From assembly GCA_905221605.1 (NCBI GenBank), contig CAJNDS010002768.1:137501-201500 (forward strand): a DNA stretch of 64,000 bases. The letters run 5' to 3'. The notes under the pieces are model-generated. The model was not told the DNA's origin and ran no database searches. It saw only the letters and a list, made by a program, of their open reading frames with translations. The translations under genes were made by a program, and so were the position numbers. Shown in pieces: positions 52,573 to 63,185 of the stretch. Position 1 is the first letter of the stretch. Each line of letters starts with the position of its first letter. This stretch comes from Symbiodinium natans. Lineage: Eukaryota; Sar; Dinophyceae; Suessiales; Symbiodiniaceae.

Positions 52573-52810
52573 CTAAACCCTAATCCCTAAACCCTACCTA
52601 AACCCTAAACCCTAAACCCTAAACCCTAAACCGCTATGACGAAGACGTCCTGCTAGGAGCTGCTGCACGGCCCTTCTCCGGCCGCCAGGCGGCGGCAAAC
52701 TCGCGCAGCCTACAGCCAGAGAATGCATGTACCCAAGTACTAGACCTGTGAGTCGACACAAATTTAGGGTTTAGGGTTTAGGGTTTAGGGTTTAGGGTTT
52801 AGGGTTTAGG
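52573..52810. repeat. CCCTAAA then TTTAGGG tracts
   Basis: 52573-52632 and 52763-52810, with a 130-bp unique spacer. Confidence 0.88.
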
Positions 52811-52811
52811 A

Positions 52812-52910
52812 TAACCTAGGAATGAAAAGGGTACCCTTTTTGGTTTTTAAGGGGATTCTAAGGGAACCCCAACCCCAAAAGAAGAAAGCAAGGGCCTGCT
52901 CCCGGTCCTA
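52812..52910 (+). mobile_element. Dispersed repeat family F, copy 4
   Basis: Begins TAACCTAGGAATGAAAAGGG immediately after a TTTAGGG array and ends GGTCCTA. Confidence 0.6.
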
Positions 52911-53148
52911 AAGAAGGTTTCCGAAAATGGGGATATTCTTTTTGGGGGTCCCTTCAAGGGGATTCTATTCTATTTGGGGTATAAACGGGCTACCCCTATT
53001 TTGGGAAATCTCCATGGGTTTAGGGCGTAGTGCATCGAGTGCAGATAGTGGGGACCTAAGGGGTTGAAGCTCTGGGGTTTGGAGTGTTGCAGGGCGTTTA
53101 GGGCCTGGACCTGAACATGCCCAATTTGGGGATTTGAGGGAGCCACGG

Positions 53149-53215
53149 TTTAGGGTTTAGGGTTTAGGGTTTAGGGTTTAGGGTTTAGGGTTTAGGGTTT
53201 AGGGTTTAGGGTTCA
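53149..53215 (+). repeat. (TTTAGGG)9 array
   Basis: Perfect short array. Confidence 0.92.
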
Positions 53216-53629
53216 GGGTGTCAGCCAGAGTTTCGGGCCGAATAGGCCGAAAGTGTGTGTGTATAGATACAGAGGTGCACAGGAAGGGGATTATCACTAT
53301 CCAAAGCCCCCCCCCCCCCCGCCCAACACACCAGAGCTTTTGGAGCTTGCAGGATTTAGAGGTAGGGTTGATAGGGCTGTAGGGAGAACTGTCCAGTCCT
53401 TAAACCCTAAACCCTCAACCCGGCCAGTCATTTTGAGCAAGGTTTGTAGGGAGCCTTTGGGGTTTAGGGTTGAGGTCTAGTTCCTCGAGCTCCATCCCTT
53501 TTTGGGGTGTCCATGCTGAGACGGGCCTTACATCACTTGCAGAACGGGCCAGGGCAGGCAAGGGCGAGTGTAGGGTTTAGGTTCAGGGTATAGGGTCTCA
53601 AGTTTAGGGAAAATGTTCAGGCGGATTCA

Positions 53630-54060
53630 GGCGTCAGGATTCAGCCCAGCCCTGAACTACTTTCTGCCGAAATAAGCCCCGAGCTTTGCTGGCTGTCGAA
53701 CTTCGAGAAACTCCCTCGCAACATGCCTGGCGGTGGACAAGGGGTATGTTCAAGTCATGCAAGCTGCTGCAGACCCATGAATTTGTCAAACCTTGCTGTT
53801 TTGCAGGTGCGCAAAGTGAATCACAACTAAAACCATAGCTGGCACGTCTCAAAGGAGGCAAAAGCGGGAGAGCAAGAGCAATCTACGTTGCAAGTGCTCG
53901 GCATACTCCCAATCGTTGACAGATCTTTGTCTCCAATGCCGTTTAGGTTTCTGTCCAGATGATATGCGCTCCCTGCGTGTTTGGGTGTGGACAAGGCTGT
54001 GCAGAGGGGGCTTGAATCGAAAAAGAAGATTAATAAACCACTGTTTGTGCTTCAAATGCA
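53630..54060. other. Unique sequence, overlapping small ORFs, gene uncertain
   Basis: The plus strand reads SLTDLCLQCRLGFCPDDMRS near 53910-53970; 75- and 70-codon minus-strand ORFs overlap it. No frame is clearly better and no family is recognised. Confidence 0.3.
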
Positions 54061-54261
54061 CAAAACCTCAAACCCCGCAACACCTTAAACCCAAAACCTC
54101 AAACCCTAAACACCATCGAACCTTCCGCCAGAGCCCCAAAACCCTAAACCCTAAACCCCAAACCCTGAAAAACCTCGATTCTTCCAGGCGGGTGGACTTG
54201 GACCATGAGAGCCATACACTCAAACTGAGGGGCTTCAGAGTGCATTGGATCTAGGATGTGG

Positions 54262-54358
54262 TATGTTGCCCCTTATACTAACAGTCGGTCCTTAATGGGG
54301 ATTATAATAAGAGGGCATACCCATTAAGGACTGTTAGTATAAGGGGGGAACATCCCAA
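54262..54358. mobile_element. Inverted-repeat element family A, copy 3
   Basis: Left CCCCTTATACTAACAGT and CCTTAATGGGG; right CCATTAAGGACTGTTAGTAT and AAGGGGGGAACATCCCAAG. Confidence 0.75.
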
Positions 54359-54407
54359 GATTCAACCCTAAACCCCAAGCTTTCGACCGGAACCTTGGGT
54401 CTAATTT

Positions 54408-54518
54408 GGGTTCCGAGTATGGGTGCTTATATTTTGGTCCCACTATAGATCATAAGGGACCATACTTCGGAGCCCTATAAACGAGGGCCAGGGAACATAC
54501 GATTTGCCCATGGCTCCA
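54408..54518 (+). mobile_element. Dispersed repeat family D, copy 2
   Basis: GGTTCCGAGTATGGG, then GGGACCATACTTCGGAGCCC, then GCCCATGGCTCC, in the same order as 56885-57020. Confidence 0.5.
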
Positions 54519-55003
54519 ACCTTCGATTGCAGGGGCTAAGTGTCGGTTTAGGGTTTAGGGTTTAGCGTCTAGGGTCTAGGGTCTAGGGCTTAGGGCGAAG
54601 GGCAGAGATGCAGCAAAGCGACTCTGGCGACCAATCGAAGGAAGATGAATTCAAGAGCACGGCCGCAGGGACCTTCGATCGTGACACGCGAACATGACCC
54701 TAAACCTAAACCCTAAACCTTAAACCCTAAACCCCATTAAACCCCTAAACCCTGCCAAACACAGACTGAGTCCTAAACCAACCGGCAAAAACCCCCACTT
54801 TTTCCGACCTTCCTAGCCCTAACCCCCAAACCGTAAACGACCCCCAAAGCCCCGAAAAGCCTAAATGGTTTTCAGCAGCTTAGGGGTTACAATTTCTTAC
54901 AATGGGCACAAGGGAATTCTCTGGGCTTATCATGCAGTGGTTGTGGTGGTGTCTTGCAGCGTCCGTGCTGCCCTCCAGGATGGGGGCATCCATCATCCAG
55001 GGC

Positions 55004-55095
55004 AGGGTTTAGGGTTTAGGGTTTAGGGTTTAGGGTTTAGGGTTTAGGGTTTAGGGTTTTCGGGTTTCGGGTTTAGGGTTTTCGGGTTTTAGGGA
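55004..55095 (+). repeat. TTTAGGG array with TTTTCGGG variants
   Basis: About eight perfect units, then variants, then a 19-base G run (55096-55114). Confidence 0.9.
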
Positions 55096-55120
55096 GGGGG
55101 GGGGGGGGGGGGGGTTAGAG

Positions 55121-55297
55121 GCAGCGGCATTGCTGGAGAGGTCGCAAGGCGTTCAAGAACAGCAGCCGTTCACCACCAAAGCTTGCAGACCTGATCAAGG
55201 GGGGCATCCTGGCTTGTTCTCCTGGGAAAAGAGGCTGCTAGGTCTTGGTATTTCGCTGCGCTGGCTGCGAAATCTTTGTGGCAAAATCGCCACCTAA
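55121..55297 (+). CDS. Exon-like terminal ORF, 58 codons
   Basis: Open from just after a 19-base G run through a TTAGAG acceptor-like site to TAA at 55295. It reads AALLERSQGVQEQQPFTTK, then PGLFSWEKRLLGLGISLRWL and ends CGKIAT. No ATG is present, so if real it is the last exon of a spliced gene; a (TTTAGGG)n tract lies directly upstream (55004-55095). No family recognised. Confidence 0.35.
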   Translation, partial: AAALLERSQGVQEQQPFTTKACRPDQGGHPGLFSWEKRLLGLGISLRWLRNLCGKIAT

Positions 55298-55679
55298 ACC
55301 CTGATCCCTGAACCCTAAACCCTAAACCTAAACCCTAAACCCCAAGCCCTAAACCCTAAACCCTTCACTTTCCTGATCCCTGCAAGTCGGAGCGCTGCAG
55401 TTCATCCCTGGCCGCTTCTGATAAAGGCCTTAAGACCTGACTGCTGCCGCAGTCCTCATGGTAGAACTTCAACCACAGCAAACCACTCGGTTTAGGGTTT
55501 AGGGCTTAGGGTTTAGGGTTTAGGGTTTAGGGTTTAGGGCACTCTCAGGGACCACGTAGCACAAGCCATGCATGGGCGGCAGCTATAGCGATTTGGCTAC
55601 CACAACCACAAGAATATCCAACAACAACTACACCCTTATGAGGCTTTGACGATATTCAGGACCTTTGGGGGATGGGATT

Positions 55680-55860
55680 TGGGGCTTTGGGGTTTGGGGG
55701 TTTAGGGCTTAGGGTTTAGGTTTAAAACCTAAACCCTAAACCCTAAACCCTAAACCCCTAACCCCAAACCCCCAAACCATTTGGGGTTTGGGGTTTAGGG
55801 GTAAGGGTTTAGGGTTTAGGGCACCTGACTCCTAAACCCTAAACCCTAAACCCTAAACCA
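55680..55860. repeat. Nested telomeric inverted repeats
   Basis: TTTAGGTTTAAAACCTAAA forms a head-to-head centre at about 55724, then CCCTAAA through CCCCAAACCCCC faces GGGGTTTGGGGTTTAGGGG, forming a second imperfect palindrome to 55825. Confidence 0.85.
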
Positions 55861-56003
55861 CAAACCCTGACTCAGGTCTGCGCGAGCTCAAGGATGTGTA
55901 GGGACTGATCTGCGTGGCGGTGCTGACGCAGCACGTGGTTGAAGACCATGCACACCTTGCGTGAGTGGCATCTTGTTTGGGGCCAGCCATGCGCACTAAG
56001 TCC

Positions 56004-56115
56004 TGAACCCTAGCCCTAAACCCTAAACCCAAAACCCTAAACCCTGAACCCTGAACCCTACACCCTAAACCCAAAACCCTAAACCCCAAACCCCAATGGT
56101 AACCCCAAACCCTAA
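56004..56115 (-). repeat. Mixed CCCTAAA tract
   Basis: About 14 units with CCCTGAA, CCCAAAA and CCCCAAA variants. Confidence 0.85.
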
Positions 56116-56421
56116 ACTCTCAGAGATGTGCACCAGCAAGGGAACGCAGGGCGTTGTAGGAGCCAGCCAGGAGATGAGGCGATGATAGAGGAGATGCCCC
56201 ACACTTCGATGTGAGTGCGGCCCCTTTGAGGTTTAGGGTTTAGGGTTTGGGGTTTGGGATTTGGGGTTTATAGGGTTTAGGGTTTGGGGTTTGGGTTGGT
56301 TGGCTGGTTGGTTCAGAGACACCGATGTGTCATCTCTGGGCAGAGAAGGGGAATGACCTGAGTGCTTGCACCGACAGGTGCCCCAGCCCCCAGAAAGCCA
56401 AAGCAACTACCGCAGCAGTGC

Positions 56422-56830
56422 TTAATGCCTCCGGGAACCCCCTGTCTCAAGCACACAAGTTTTATCATGCCTCCGCGGGATAGCCACGCCGGCGCCGGAA
56501 CAGGCGCGCACCTTGGCAAATGGCCCTGGCGAAAGCCACGACGTCCGCGAACCGCGGGTGACCAGGCAGTACACCAAGATCTTCAAGGCTACTGCGGGCC
56601 TCGTGGTCGGAACTTGCTCGCAGCTGCAAACTACGTGTGAGTAGATGCTGGTGTACCGCTTGTTGCAAAAGATGCTGTGGCGAATGGTAGCTTTGGACGG
56701 CTTATAGTCAAGGTGGCCCAGCATGATGAAGCCGCAACGCAAGAGAAGCAGGTCTCGATGCCCCAGCAGCGTGTCCCGCGGGAGCTGCAGACGGAACGCA
56801 TCCTGTACCTGAGTTGAGGGCTCCTGCGCA
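56422..56830 (-). CDS. Unique minus-strand coding-like region, frame uncertain
   Basis: About 400 bp of telomere-free sequence is open on the minus strand in overlapping frames. One reads VQDAFRLQLPRDTLLGHRD, LGHLDYKPSKATIRHSIFCN and YTSIYSHVV. A second frame from about 56668 reads SSLEDLGVLPGHPRFADVV and AICQGARLF. A frameshift or an intron between them would explain the change of frame. It looks like a decayed or multi-exon gene segment. No family recognised. Confidence 0.28.
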
Positions 56831-56884
56831 AGAGAAAGATACTTCAGTGGCAGCGCGTGCCTCTATGCCTGCGTGGGGTTTGGG

Positions 56885-57020
56885 GGATCCGAAGCATGGG
56901 CCCTGATTTGGGTCCCCTGTTAAATCACACAATGCATAAAAAGGGTCCATACTTCGGATCCCTTTTGAATCCCTTGAAACAACGGTAAGGGATCATACTA
57001 GGGGCCCATGGCTCGGAGTC
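56885..57020 (+). mobile_element. Dispersed repeat family D, copy 3
   Basis: Internal hairpin: GGGATCCGAAGCATGGGCCC opposes GGTCCATACTTCGGATCCC, followed by GGTAAGGGATCATAC and GGGGCCCATGG. Confidence 0.6.
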
Positions 57021-57795
57021 GTTACACGACAACATGGGTTTAGGGTTTAGGGTTTAGGGTTTCGGGTTTAGGGTTTAGGCAAAGCTTGAAAACCGTCTTC
57101 ATGCCCCCAGTGCAAACCTCTTGAACACAACTCGCCAGTCTGCTGTTTGTCCATCCGACCAGTTTGTTCCTGTTCTCATTGACAAGACAATATGGTTTCC
57201 TGGTTTTGGCAGCAACCCTAACCCCTAAACCCTAAACACAAATCCATCCGCTGAGCATCATCAGTCGGAAGCGTGAAGTGCAAAACCCTGCATCCTCGCA
57301 TCCCAAACGGCCCTTAGCCTTAAACTCGCTTGATACTTTGAAGCCCCGAAACCGTAGGTTGGGTCCAGGGTTTCGGGTCAAAGGCTATGGGGTTTAGGGT
57401 TTCCAAAATGAAAATCAATCAAGGCCTATAGGCCGTCCCACTACAGTGGGGGGGCGGCGCCTAAGCCCTTAGGGTCACAGGGTTATAGGGTTAGTATAGG
57501 GGCCTTAATGACTAGAGTAGGGTTTTGGGGATACCCCTACATTCTGGGGCTTGTGGGCTGTTGGGCTTCGCCTCCTCGGACAGCTGCTTTCGGGAGCGGG
57601 CCGTGCGGGCAAAGCGGCCTGCGAGGCATGGCTTGGATCGGATGCCATAAGCCCTAGAAGCGCGAAATCCCCAAACCCTACACTTTAACCCTTAAACCTC
57701 TGACCCCTAAACCCTAAACCCCTAAACTCCTAAACCCTAAACCCTAAACACCAAGCCCTGAAATTCCTAAACCCCAAAAAATTTAGGAAACGCAA

Positions 57796-58096
57796 GTGGG
57801 GGCTTAAGAAATGGGGGCTTAAGCCTCCTGAAATCACACAAGGCTGAGGCGAACAGGAGATCGACTTGACGGAGCGGCAACTGCAAGACGTGAGGTTGGC
57901 CAAAAATGCCGAATTTTGCAAAATGTCACGCTCACTACCGTGCCACATTGCCGGAGGCTTGCCTCTACTCCATAGCACCGAACTCCGAGCGCGCAGGATT
58001 CCGAACCCAAAAGGACATTTTCAAAACCGTCCCACTTGGGCCCAAGTGGGCCCGAATGGTTCCATTTGCTTAAGCCCCCATTTCTTACGTCCCCAT
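57796..58096. mobile_element. Element with 28-bp terminal inverted repeats
   Basis: Left end 57796-57823 and right end 58069-58096 share TAAGAAATGGGGGCTTAAG with three mismatches over 28 bp. The interior (about 245 bp) includes a perfect 20-bp palindrome CCCACTTGGGCCCAAGTGGG at 58031. An exon-like plus-strand reading (RQLQDVRLAKNAEFCKMSRS) lies inside. No transposase. Confidence 0.65.
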
Positions 58097-58204
58097 TAGA
58101 CCGCCCTTGAAAAAAGGGTGGAAGCCTCGTGTCTCTTCCGGGGCAAAAGAATGAGTTGGGGCTTAGGGCTTAGGAATCAGACTTGAAGGCTCAGGATTTG
58201 GGAG

Positions 58205-58620
58205 CTTTTTAGGGTTTAGGGTTTTTGGTCTTAGAAGGGTTTAGGGTTTAGGGTTCAGATTTTTTAGGGTTTAGGGTTTGGGGTTTTAGGGTTTAGGGTT
58301 TGAGAGTATCGGGTTTGAACCCTAAACCCTACATCCTACACCCTAAACGGGTTTAGGGTTTAGGGTTGCTTGGTTTAGGGGATTTTAGGCCAGCCGGGGG
58401 TGAGCCCAAGGGTAGAGTGCGTCAGGGCTTTGTTGTTTAGGGTTTACCTAGGGTTTAGGGTTCAGGGTTAAGGGTTTCGGGTTTCGGGTTTAGGGGTAGG
58501 GGTTTAGGGGTTTAGGGTTTAGGGTTTAGGTTTTCATTCGGGCTTAGGGTTTAGGGTGTAAGGCTTAGGGCTTTTAGGGTTTAGGGTTTAGGGTTTAGGG
58601 CTTAGGGTTGTAGGCCTGAA
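58205..58620 (+). repeat. Degenerate TTTAGGG region
   Basis: Many short irregular tracts with one small CCCTAAA insertion at 58318-58345. Confidence 0.82.
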
Positions 58621-58735
58621 GGACGCAAGCCCCCTTCCCCTTCGCCATCGGCCTCGACAGTCCTCTTCGAAAGCAGCCCACTCGCGCTCGAACATCTGCC
58701 TGGCCTGCTCCTCCTCGGTATGGCGTTTGGGGCCC
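58616..58735 (-). CDS. Exon-like segment rich in charged helix residues
   Basis: The minus-strand segment starts after TTTAG, ends TTCAG|GC and encodes 39 full codons. The core HTEEEQARQMFEREWAAFEE is a convincing charged amphipathic helix, followed by an Arg-rich stretch. Telomeric tracts flank both sides. It may belong to a gene continuing on the minus strand, but no phase-matched neighbour was established. Confidence 0.38.
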
Positions 58736-58739
58736 CTAA

Positions 58740-58890
58740 ACCAGCCCTAAACCCTAAACCCTAATCCCAAAATCCAAAAACCTAAGCCCTAAACCCTAAA
58801 CCCAAAATCCTAAAACCTAAGCCCTAAACCCAAAATCCTAAACCCTAAACCCAAAATCCTAAACCTAAGCCCTAAACCCTAAACGCTACA
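58740..58890 (-). repeat. CCCTAAA tract with CCCAAAATCCTAA higher-order repeat
   Basis: AACCCAAAATCCTAA recurs three to four times with about 28-bp spacing. Confidence 0.85.
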
Positions 58891-58998
58891 CCGAAGCATT
58901 CGCGTAGGCCTAAGTTCGACTGCATCTGGGGCACAGCAATGCTCTGGGATGCCTCCGCCTGGCTGCAGGGTTAGGGTTGAGTTTTAGGGCTTAATTGC

Positions 58999-59355
58999 AC
59001 GGTTTAGGGTTTAGGGTTTAGGGTTTAGGGTTTAGGGTTTAGGGTTTAGGTTCTAGGGTTTAAGGTTTAGGGTTTAGGGTTTAGCTGCGGGTTTGTAAGG
59101 CTTAGGGTTGAAGAGGTTTTGGGAGGTAGGATTTATAGGGTTTGGGGATTCAGGGGTTTAGGGATTTAGGGGTTGGTTTAGGGAATCAGGGGTAGTTAAG
59201 GGTTTAGCATTTGGAGGGTTTAGGGCCTTAGGGTTAAGGGTTTAGCCCTAAACCCTAAACCCTAAACCCTAAACCCTAAACCCTAAACCCTAAACCCTAA
59301 ACCCTAAACCCTAAACCCTAAACCCTAAACCCCAAACCCCAAACCCTAAACCCAA
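58999..59355. repeat. TTTAGGG region meeting a 13-unit CCCTAAA array head-to-head
   Basis: TTTAGGG 58999-59090, irregular G-strand repeats to 59245, then the direct junction GGGTTTAG|CCCTAAACCC at 59245/59246 and a near-perfect array to 59355. Confidence 0.92.
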
Positions 59356-59439
59356 GCACAGGGTGGGCGCACTTGGGGTTTGGGGGTCAGGAGCTGCATC
59401 GGGTTAAGGTTTCAGTCTTCTTTTGAGGCTCAGGATTGA

Positions 59440-59520
59440 GGCCTAGGGTTTAGGGTTTAGGGTTTAGGGTTTAGGGTTTAGGGTTTAGGGTTTGGTGTTT
59501 GGGTTCCAGGGTTTAGGGTC
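59440..59520 (+). repeat. TTTAGGG array
   Basis: About nine units. Confidence 0.9.
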
Positions 59521-59794
59521 CTAATCCTAAAGCCTCAAACCTTAACGCGCCGAGACAGCTTCCCGCCTCCCATAGGTGTTCGATGGTGGACTTGAAGTGC
59601 ACCTCTCGTTTAGGGTTGTGGGTTTAGGGTTTAGGGTTTAGGGCTTGGAACGAGGGTTTCAACAAGGATTTAGGGTTTTTTCGGGTTACGTGCATTCAGG
59701 ACTCAGGGTGTAATTGGGGGCCGTGTTAGCTGGTTCGGGTTTAGGTTTAGGGCTTCGGGTTTGGGGAGTTGAGGGTCCAAGCGGATTGGAATGC

Positions 59795-61622
59795 TTAGGT
59801 GCAAGACGGGTGGTGCTCCAAGTTCTTCAGGCAAGACAGGTACTGCGCTCCGAAGGGAAGATATCTGCTTTCATCATCGATGTCTGCTTGCCGAGCTTGT
59901 CCACGTTGTGTAGATGTCCCTTAGCTCGCAAGACTATGTGTAGCAGAACCAGAAGGACCTATTCCACACAAGGGACATGGCCGTTCATTCGAATGAGGCC
60001 CGTGCATGAAGCGAAGTTGCAGTTTCTCCAGCTCCATCAGGACATCGGCCCCAAAACCCACGCTCTTCAGCTCTCGCACCATCTTGGTGCATGCAACCCT
60101 AAGCCCTGAACCCTGAACCCTAAACCCTAAACCCCAAACCCTAAACCCTAAACCCTAAACCCTAAACCCTAAACCCTAAACCCTAAACCCTAAACCCTAA
60201 ACCCAGCACAGTCAGCCGATAGGTTCCGGCTGCAGGGCCCTAGGGGTTACTGAACCCTAGTAAACCTTGGCTCAACATGAACTACACAATCCAAAGCCTC
60301 AGACATTCCAGCCCAAACAGCAAAGCACCAAGCCCCAGGACCCTCAAGCCTAAACCCTAAGCCCTAAACCCTAAACCCCAAGCCCTAAACCCTGAACCCT
60401 AACCTCCAAAACCCTCCCTCCAAACCCAAAATCCGAAGCCCTCAAAAACCCTAAGCCTCAACACCTCTCGGCTTCAAACCCTAGAAACCCTAAACCTTTA
60501 GCCCTAAACATCCCCAAACCCTAAACCCTGAACCCTGAACATCCCCAAGCCCTAAACCCTAAACACTAAACCCTAAACCCTAAACCCTAAACCCAGCCTT
60601 CAGGGCCCTCAGCTGGTCGCGATCCGTGGCATCCGCCAAGCACAGCGACCAGGTGTATCGGGTGAGCTCTCCCTGCGGTTTCTAGGGGCGTTCGGGCTTA
60701 GGGTTTAGGGTTTAGGGCTAGGGTTTAGGCTTTGGGGTCTATATAGGGTTTTGGGCTGAATCCATCGGCTCAAAGGTCTGAGGGCTTAGCGCTTAGGGCG
60801 TTTTTGCATTCTCTCGGCCTACGTAGGTGTGCTAAACTCTGAACCGTAAACCCTAAACCCTAAACCCTACACCCTAATGCATGCTATATCACCTGAACTG
60901 AGCACAGATGCCCCTCGGGTTTAGGGTTTAGGGTTTAGGGTTTAGAGTTTAGGGTTTAGAGTTCAGGTTTAGGACCCCGAACGCTAGTAGCCTAAATCTA
61001 CACACCGTCAACTCGAAACGATGCTGCTCGCCCATGACGGGACTGCCGAGACCCTAGACCCGAAACCGCATCGGCTTGTTTACCTACAGTTTAGGGTTTT
61101 AGGTTTTAGGGTTTTAGGGTTTAGGGTTTAGGGTTTAGGGTTTTAGGCTCACAGTTCCGGGTTGCCAAAACATCGAACTTGAAGATTGTACTTGAAAGTT
61201 CATGGGTAGCTACAAGTAGGGTTATAATTCAATTAGCCTAGCTAAAACCCCAAAAACCCAAAAACCCTAAAACCCTAAAACCCTAAAATCCTAAAAACCC
61301 TAAGCCCCACCGAAACACCCCAGCGCACCTGGTACTCGATGGGCGTCGTCAGCTTTCGTTTCGCCTCCTCTTTCTGTGCCTCCGGCATGGTTTTGGGGCT
61401 GAGGAGGGTGCTGTCAAGCTCAAATTCTTGAACTCCAAAAACCCTCAGCCCTAAACCCTGAACCCTGAACCCTAAACCCTAAACCCTAAACCCTAAAACC
61501 CTAAAACCCTAAACCCTAAACCCTAAACCTAAACCCTAAACCCTAAACCCGAAACCCTAATCGCCTCAGGCAGCTTGCTCCGGCGGCTCGCGAGGCACTT
61601 CTCCAGCTCTGCCTTCGCTTTC
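59795..61622 (-). CDS. Candidate eight-exon gene end with telomeric introns, function unknown
   Basis: Minus-strand exons that connect in phase are 61622-61565, 61418-61329, 61053-61006, 60913-60893, 60672-60598, 60239-60203, 60105-59959 and 59886-59795, ending in TAA. Every intron ends in AG; donors are GT except for GC after the first and fifth exons. The last seven exons encode 169 residues. Recognisable pieces are KAELEKCLASRRSK, MPEAQKEEAKRKL, GELTRYTWSLCLAD, LMELEKLQLRFMHG, then CPLCG and a terminal HHPSC, which could bind a metal. I do not recognise a family. The introns at 61564-61419, 60597-60240 and 60202-60106 are largely CCCTAAA on the plus strand, that is TTTAGGG in the sense direction. 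The ATG in the second exon could be the start, but exon-like spacers at 63845-63765, 63183-63115 and 62942-62897 may lie upstream. Splice sites were chosen by eye, so individual junctions may be wrong. Confidence 0.4.
60100..60204 (-). repeat. CCCTAAA array inside a candidate intron
   Basis: About 14 units; read on the minus strand it provides GTTTAG at the donor and TTCAG near the acceptor of the 60202-60106 intron. Confidence 0.92.
60343..60596 (-). repeat. Degenerate CCCTAAA region
   Basis: Mixed variants, part of the candidate intron 60597-60240. Confidence 0.82.
60918..61310. repeat. TTTAGGG and CCCTAAAA tracts in candidate introns
   Basis: 60918-60970 and 61089-61145 on the G-strand; 61255-61300 as CCCTAAAA octamers. 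Confidence 0.85.
61448..61562 (-). repeat. CCCTAAA array in a candidate intron
   Basis: About 15 units with CCCTAAAA and CCCGAAA variants. Confidence 0.9.
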
Positions 61623-61815
61623 CTGGGCTGAGGAGGGCTCCGCTTTCTTTAGGGTTTAGGGTTTAGGGTTTCCAGGGTTTAGGGTTTAGGGTTTAGGGTT
61701 TAGGGCTTAGAGTTCAAAGCTATCGGCTTAGCGTTTCCGGATGGGGTGTCGGGCTAGAGGTGGCCCTCAGCAGCGTTGCCTACGGCAGTTTCAAGGGGGA
61801 TAGGGAAGATTGGGC

Positions 61816-62063
61816 CCCTAAACCCTAAACCCTAAACCCTAAACCCTAAACCCTAAACCCTAAACCCTAAACCCTAAACCCTAAACCCTAAACCCTAAAC
61901 CCTAAACCCTAAACCCTAAACCCTAAACCCTAAACCCTAAACCCTAAACCCTAAACCCTAAACCCTAAACCCTAAACCCTAAACCCTAAACCCTAAACCC
62001 TAAACCCTAAACCCTAAACCCTAAACCCTAAACCCTAAACCCTAAACCCTAAACCCTAAACCC
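61816..62063 (-). repeat. Perfect (CCCTAAA)35 array
   Basis: 248 bp without a visible mismatch, the longest perfect telomeric run in the window and clearly younger or better maintained than its neighbours. Confidence 0.97.
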
Positions 62064-62236
62064 AACCCCCGAAACACGAATAAGGGTTGAGGGTTGAGGC
62101 GGTCGGGTCAGGGGGTTGGTAAGGGCGAATAGGGTCTGCAAGTACACTGCTGGATGTGTGAAGGGTTCGGACGAGTCAGTGTTGCAGCCACTTAAGCCTC
62201 GACCCAAAACCCAAGCTGCGATCATACACGCCAAGC

Positions 62237-62340
62237 CGTAAACCCTAAACCCGAAACCCTGGCCCTCAACCCTAAACCCTCAACCCTCAACCCTCAACCC
62301 TAAACCCTAAACCCTGAACCCTAAACCCTAAACCCTAAGG
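62237..62340 (-). repeat. CCCTAAA/CCCTCAA array
   Basis: Includes three CCCTCAA in tandem; ends tail-to-tail with AAGGGTTTTGG. Confidence 0.88.
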
Positions 62341-62941
62341 GTTTTGGTCTTTTGGGGCGCTTCGCCCAAGGAACACCCAAATTGCAAAGCTTTTGACCCC
62401 GGAGCCCACACCAGCACAAGTACACTACTACCGAGCACAGGGACGAAGGTCTTGAGGGGTTAACCAGGACTTAGGGTTTAGGGTTTAGGGTTTAGGGTTA
62501 GGGTTTACGGTAAAGGGTTGGAGGTTTAGGCTTTAGGGTTTAGGGTATAACAACCTAAAGCCTGAAGCCTAAACCCTACATATCAGGCTACATGTAGGGT
62601 TTAGTCTGCCGGTTCGAGAGTTGATGGCGTGACAGACACGCCGCCCGGATCCGCACAATGACTGCGGGTACACGTGCCGGTGCATCGGACATACATCTCC
62701 GGGGACACGGCGACATCCACCCACCGGAAGAGGGTGGAACTCTACGGTTTCACGTGCACATCATGCAAGGTCGGAGGTCCTCTAGCCTCCGGAGTCTCTG
62801 TGCTTCAGCGCTGGCTGCCTCTCATCCAAGCATGGCCTCAGACTTGGCTCAAACCCTAAACCCTAAACCTTAAAACCTAAACCCTAAACCCTAGATCGGT
62901 GAGCTCGCAGAGGCTTTGCAAATCCATGTCTCCGACCAACG

Positions 62942-63110
62942 TAAACCCTAAACCCTAAACCCTAAGCCCCAAGCCCCAAGCCCTAAGCCCTAAGCCCTAA
63001 GCCCGAAGACCTAAAACTTAAACCCTAACCCTAAACCCTAAACCCTAAACTCTAAACCCTAACCCCTAAGCCCTAAACCCTAAACCCTAAACCCTGAACC
63101 CTAACCCCTA
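62942..63110 (-). repeat. CCCTAAA array with CCCCAAG and CCCTAAG blocks
   Basis: About 22 units, grouped by variant. Confidence 0.9.
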
Positions 63111-63185
63111 TATTCTTCTTGGGGAGCGCGGTCCAAGCGGCTTGTCGCAGCTCTCGAGGATGGCTTGCAAGGAGGACCTCGTACG

